Of a DNA stretch of 46,570 bases, positions 42,876 to 46,570 are shown piece by piece. Numbering within the stretch: the first letter of the stretch is position 1; every line of letters starts with the position of its first letter. Both the position numbers and the translations under genes were made by a program. The DNA is from Phycisphaerales bacterium UBA1161 (lineage in GTDB: Bacteria > Planctomycetota > Phycisphaerae > Tepidisphaerales > Tepidisphaeraceae). Under the pieces are notes generated by a model, which saw nothing but the letters and a program-made list of their open reading frames with translations, had not been told where the DNA came from and did no database searches. The stretch is taken from positions 1 through 46,570 of the forward strand of contig DBZL01000007.1 of assembly GCA_002311745.1 (NCBI GenBank), written 5' to 3'.

Positions 42876-42882
42876 GGGAATG

Positions 42883-42973
42883 AGTTGCTGGTTGCTAGTT
42901 GCTGGTTGCCAGTAAAAAAGCGCTCCGTTGCCTTTACCAGCAACCAGCAACCAGCAACTAGCAACTAGCAACT
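42883..42973. repeat. Heptamer repeat family C between ATPase and permease genes
   Basis: The left arm has four units (AGTTGCT, GGTTGCT, AGTTGCT, GGTTGCC; 42883-42910). The right arm has five inverted units (42939-42973), AGCAACC or AGCAACT. The array fills the gap between the ATPase stop (42981) and the permease start (42875), so a ribosome has only about 7 bp of non-repeat sequence before the permease ATG. Confidence 0.92.
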
Positions 42974-42980
42974 TCCTCCA

Positions 42981-43919
<939 letters not shown>

Positions 43920-43938
43920 AAGAGAATCATGGTTACCT

Positions 43939-44040
43939 AATGACGAAATTCGAATGACGAATGACGAATGATAAGAGGCGCGGTTTCGTCATTCGGACAT
44001 TCGTCATTGATTCGTCATTCGTCATTCGAATTTCGTCATT
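43939..44040. repeat. Heptamer repeat family A, perfect 31-bp inverted repeat
   Basis: Left arm 43939-43969 and right arm 44010-44040 are exact reverse complements over 31 bp. The interior carries a partial second right arm (TTTCGTCATTCGGACATTCG). Outer ends carry the conserved AATGACGAAATTCGAATG block. It lies between the ATPase start and the upstream gene's stop. Confidence 0.93.
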
Positions 44041-44056
44041 CCCTCCTGCCTGCATT

Positions 44057-46504
44057 CTACTGCATTTCCGGGCGCGTTGTCGGCATGGCGTACATGGCCG
44101 AGCGGTCCAGGGGCAGGACAAACTGGACCATGGTGGTGCCCTGGCCGGCCACGGGGGAATCGGAGACCGATAGGGGCACGGGCAGGGGCGTCTTGGCGAT
44201 GTCGCCATCGATGGATGCCACGGCACAGATGACCAGCTCGCCGGCGCTGACGGCTGGGGAGAGATTCATCCAACGGGCGGTGCGATGATACAGCTCCAGG
44301 CGCGGCCAGCGGCCATCCAACTGATTCCGCCACGGCGGCAGACGGTCGAACAACGTCAGCAGGGGCAGAGCCTCCTCCAGGCGCTGATGCAGCTCGTCGG
44401 AGCGCGTGTGCCAGTAGCGGTCCCAGTCGAGCTCGCGTTCGAGGCGGCCATGGACGGGGCTGTTGCCGCCGGGACGCGGGGCGTCGGGGTTGTCGAGATT
44501 CATGGCGTATTTGTTGCTGGTGAGGTCTTGCAGTCTCACCAGGGCATCCTTGGGCCAGGAGGGGAGGTAGATGAGGTAGTTGTAATCGCGGGTGCTGGGC
44601 TCATTCCAGCCGGTGGTGGGGGATTGCTTGAAGGCGATGTAGACGTCGAGCAGGTCGTAGCCGGTGTGGTTGGCCAGGGTGCCGTCGAGATAGCCGTTGT
44701 TGCCGGGGGCGATGAGCTTGACGTCGCCCAGGCCGACGGGGACCTGGATGCGGCCGCTGAGGGGCCCGACCCAGTGCGTCTGCAATTTTTTGGAGGTGCT
44801 GCGGTAGGGAATGGAGACGGAGATGACGTCGCTGTCGGCGGATGGAAACACGGGGACCTGGTATTCGAGGTAAGCCGGCAGGACGTCCTCATCGTGCAGG
44901 TCCTGCGGAGGGATGGCGAAGGGGGTGAGGGTGCTGAGTTGGCGCGGGTCGATGCCGGCCAGGTCGATTTTTTTGAGGCCGTCTTGGGGGATGTAGAGAC
45001 CGAAGCGGCTGTCGATGAGGGCGTCGGAGTCATCGGCGGCGCAGCGGATGAGGGAAAGATGGTGCAGCTCGGGCGGGCCGCGGACCAGCAGACGCACCAG
45101 CAGTGCGGTCAGGGCGGTGGCGGCGACGGCGGTGGCCGCGAACATGAACCAGCTTAGATGGGCGCGCTTGCGGGAGGCCAGGAAGAGATACATGCCCGGC
45201 CCGGCGATCAGCCAATAGATCACGAAAAAGAAACAGGCGACCAGGACGAAGGCGGCGGCTTTGCTGCTGAGGTCCATGCCGTTGCGCATCGCGGCGGCGA
45301 GGTCCAGGCCCGCGGCGGGTTTCCAGGGATCGAGCCCATCCTCCGGGGGCTTGTAGTCCTCGGGCACGTCGGGGGCGTTGTTCCAATCGAAGACGCGATC
45401 CCAGATGGAGCGCCAGCCGCGTTTGATCTGGCGGGTGAGGATGGGATTGCCCAGGTCCTGGGCAACCCAGGTGACGGCGCCCAAACCGCAGACGCGGCGA
45501 GCCAGCCACGGGGTGAACTGCGGGGGATCGCTCCACTGCATCCATTCATCGACCTTGGCATCGCTCAGGGCGGGGGCGCGGGCGACTTTCATCGGGGGGA
45601 AGCTGCCGGGCGGCGGCCAGGGATGGTCCAGTTGCTCGAAGCGGCCGAAACGGCGCAGCACGTCAATGTCCGGGCGGTCGGATATGGGAATCGCCCATCG
45701 CCCATCCACGCTGGAGCTGACGGGCAGAAGGTCGGCAAAGGGTTTGATCTTGCCGGGCTCGGGGGGCTGACAGATGACCAGATGCCCCCCCTGGCGGACC
45801 CATTGGCGGATGGCCTGGAGGGCCGGGGCGCGCGTGCCGGAAGTGAGGAAATTGGCATCGGCATCCATCCAGACGATGGCATCGACGGCGTCGTAGCCCA
45901 GGATGCTGGTGGGCAGGTCGCGGGGCTGGAGGGCGATGGCCTCGACATCCTCCAAAACGGCGGGCATGGACTCTTCGCTGGGGGCCGCGGGCTTATCCGA
46001 GCCGTCGGTGACAAAGAGGACCAGCTTTCGGCTGCGCGAGACATCGCCCAGTCCGCGGATCGGATCGACGTTCAGAATCGTGGAGGTCAGGGGCAGGACG
46101 CAAAGCTGCTTGCCATCCTTGGTGCACAGAAAGACTTTCAGCTCGGTGTTGAGGGTCTGCAAATTGGTGGCGAGGTTACGTGCATCGGGCAACCCCCCGG
46201 CGGTGGGCTTGGGCTTGAAGTAGATCCAGAAGTTCTCGGTGGTGGCCGAGCGGCCCTCGAGGTTGCCGCCCAAGGTGACTTCCTGGGTGAAGGCGACGCG
46301 GTCGCGATCCAGGTCCTCCTGCACGACCTGGATCTGGTAGACGGTGGGCTGCTCGCTCTGGCTGGTGAGCTGGACGAGCATGGGGGTCCAGCAATCGGGG
46401 CGATAGCGGTTGTCGAATCCGACGCTGAGCACCTGGCCGCGCGCCTGGGCCCAAGCGGCTGAAGAAAGGATAAGGACAAGGAGCCCCGCCAATGCCCACC
46501 GCAT
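44057..46504 (-). CDS. Secreted/membrane partner protein of the ABC-2 operon
   Basis: The 815-aa protein starts with a signal peptide (MRWALAGLLVLILSSAAWAQ). A beta-rich region (about 25-150) is followed by a Rossmann-like, amidotransferase-fold-like region (about 155-300, AIVWMDADANFL and AIRQWVRQGGHLVI). Two membrane helices lie at about 414-438 and 450-472 with the family-like GPGMYLFLASRKRAHLSWFM between them, then a C-terminal region to 815. I do not recognise a catalytic site. It is the first gene of the ABC operon and may be the extracytoplasmic adaptor. The ATG at 46504 is chosen because it gives the signal peptide; a TTG at 46540 would put extra residues in front of it. Confidence 0.78.
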   Translation of the reverse strand: MRWALAGLLVLILSSAAWAQARGQVLSVGFDNRYRPDCWTPMLVQLTSQSEQPTVYQIQVVQEDLDRDRVAFTQEVTLGGNLEGRSATTENFWIYFKPKPTAGGLPDARNLATNLQTLNTELKVFLCTKDGKQLCVLPLTSTILNVDPIRGLGDVSRSRKLVLFVTDGSDKPAAPSEESMPAVLEDVEAIALQPRDLPTSILGYDAVDAIVWMDADANFLTSGTRAPALQAIRQWVRQGGHLVICQPPEPGKIKPFADLLPVSSSVDGRWAIPISDRPDIDVLRRFGRFEQLDHPWPPPGSFPPMKVARAPALSDAKVDEWMQWSDPPQFTPWLARRVCGLGAVTWVAQDLGNPILTRQIKRGWRSIWDRVFDWNNAPDVPEDYKPPEDGLDPWKPAAGLDLAAAMRNGMDLSSKAAAFVLVACFFFVIYWLIAGPGMYLFLASRKRAHLSWFMFAATAVAATALTALLVRLLVRGPPELHHLSLIRCAADDSDALIDSRFGLYIPQDGLKKIDLAGIDPRQLSTLTPFAIPPQDLHDEDVLPAYLEYQVPVFPSADSDVISVSIPYRSTSKKLQTHWVGPLSGRIQVPVGLGDVKLIAPGNNGYLDGTLANHTGYDLLDVYIAFKQSPTTGWNEPSTRDYNYLIYLPSWPKDALVRLQDLTSNKYAMNLDNPDAPRPGGNSPVHGRLERELDWDRYWHTRSDELHQRLEEALPLLTLFDRLPPWRNQLDGRWPRLELYHRTARWMNLSPAVSAGELVICAVASIDGDIAKTPLPVPLSVSDSPVAGQGTTMVQFVLPLDRSAMYAMPTTRPEMQ

Positions 46505-46549
46505 GGGTTGGACTTTATGGCGTGGCGCGGGAAGGGTCAATGAAAACTG

Positions 46550-46570
46550 AATGACGAAATTCGAATGACG
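46550..46570. repeat. Heptamer repeat family A, copy cut by the window end
   Basis: The last 21 bases match the left end of the 43939 copy exactly (AATGACGAAATTCGAATGAC and one more base). It lies upstream of the ABC operon. The remainder lies outside the window. Confidence 0.8.

Noticed and set aside
41301..42968. 555-residue plus-strand frame
   Set aside because: Antisense to the ABC permease; its end is translated family C repeat.
42876..42971. N-terminal extension of the permease (MLVASCWLLVAG...)
   Set aside because: It is the translation of a family C array that also occurs at unrelated loci; it resembles a signal peptide only by chance.

Overview
The window is GC-rich, tightly packed bacterial chromosome. 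It holds 32 convincing protein genes, no rRNA or tRNA that I could recognise, and no CRISPR array. The organism is most likely a member of the Planctomycetota, perhaps near the Phycisphaerae. The basis is gene style: an ECF sigma factor fused to a membrane-anchored extension, an EF-G-like paralog, paired ExbD proteins with a von Willebrand A protein, a SPINDLY/OGT-type glycosyltransferase, and an ABC-2 operon with a large secreted partner. No taxonomic marker was tested, so this is an inference.

The genes form four strand blocks. Block 1 (147-9935, +) holds the fused ECF sigma factor, a ThuA-like protein, the EF-G-like GTPase, a quinone-oxidoreductase-like MDR protein, ribH, nusB, ftsY and a TPR/O-GlcNAc-transferase-like protein. 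Block 2 (10126-24397, -) is read right to left. It holds an aminotransferase-lptF-GT39-lptG operon ending in an intrinsic terminator, then a YrdC/low-molecular-weight-phosphatase fusion with rpiB, then a REP-associated transposase, then a vWA-TolQ/ExbB-ExbD-ExbD-TPR operon. Block 3 (24505-33682, +) holds alaS, rpmF and the classical fatty-acid cluster plsX-fabH-fabD-fabG-acpP-fabF, followed by a lone FliN-type protein. Block 4 (34033-46504, -) holds an ABC-2 export system (secreted/membrane partner, ATPase, fused double permease), a Glu/Leu/Phe/Val dehydrogenase, an MgtA-type P-ATPase and a large polytopic membrane protein.

The most unusual content lies between the genes. Several sequence-unrelated repeat families share one design: a 7-bp unit in tandem, usually as two facing arms that form a long hairpin. 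Family A (AATGACG) occurs five times, family C (GTTGCTG) three times, family B (AATCTGA) once plus a patch inside alaS, and a possible family D (AACGTGA) once. They occupy most junctions inside the fab operon and the ABC operon. A second system is a REP/RAYT pair: a small HUH transposase gene flanked by about 26-bp GC-rich palindromes, with further inverted REP pairs at two other loci.

Several promoters of sigma-70 type can be read (alaS, acpP, EF-G-like, fliN, rpmF, the YrdC fusion, vWA). Two or three of them sit so close to the start codon that the transcripts would be nearly leaderless.
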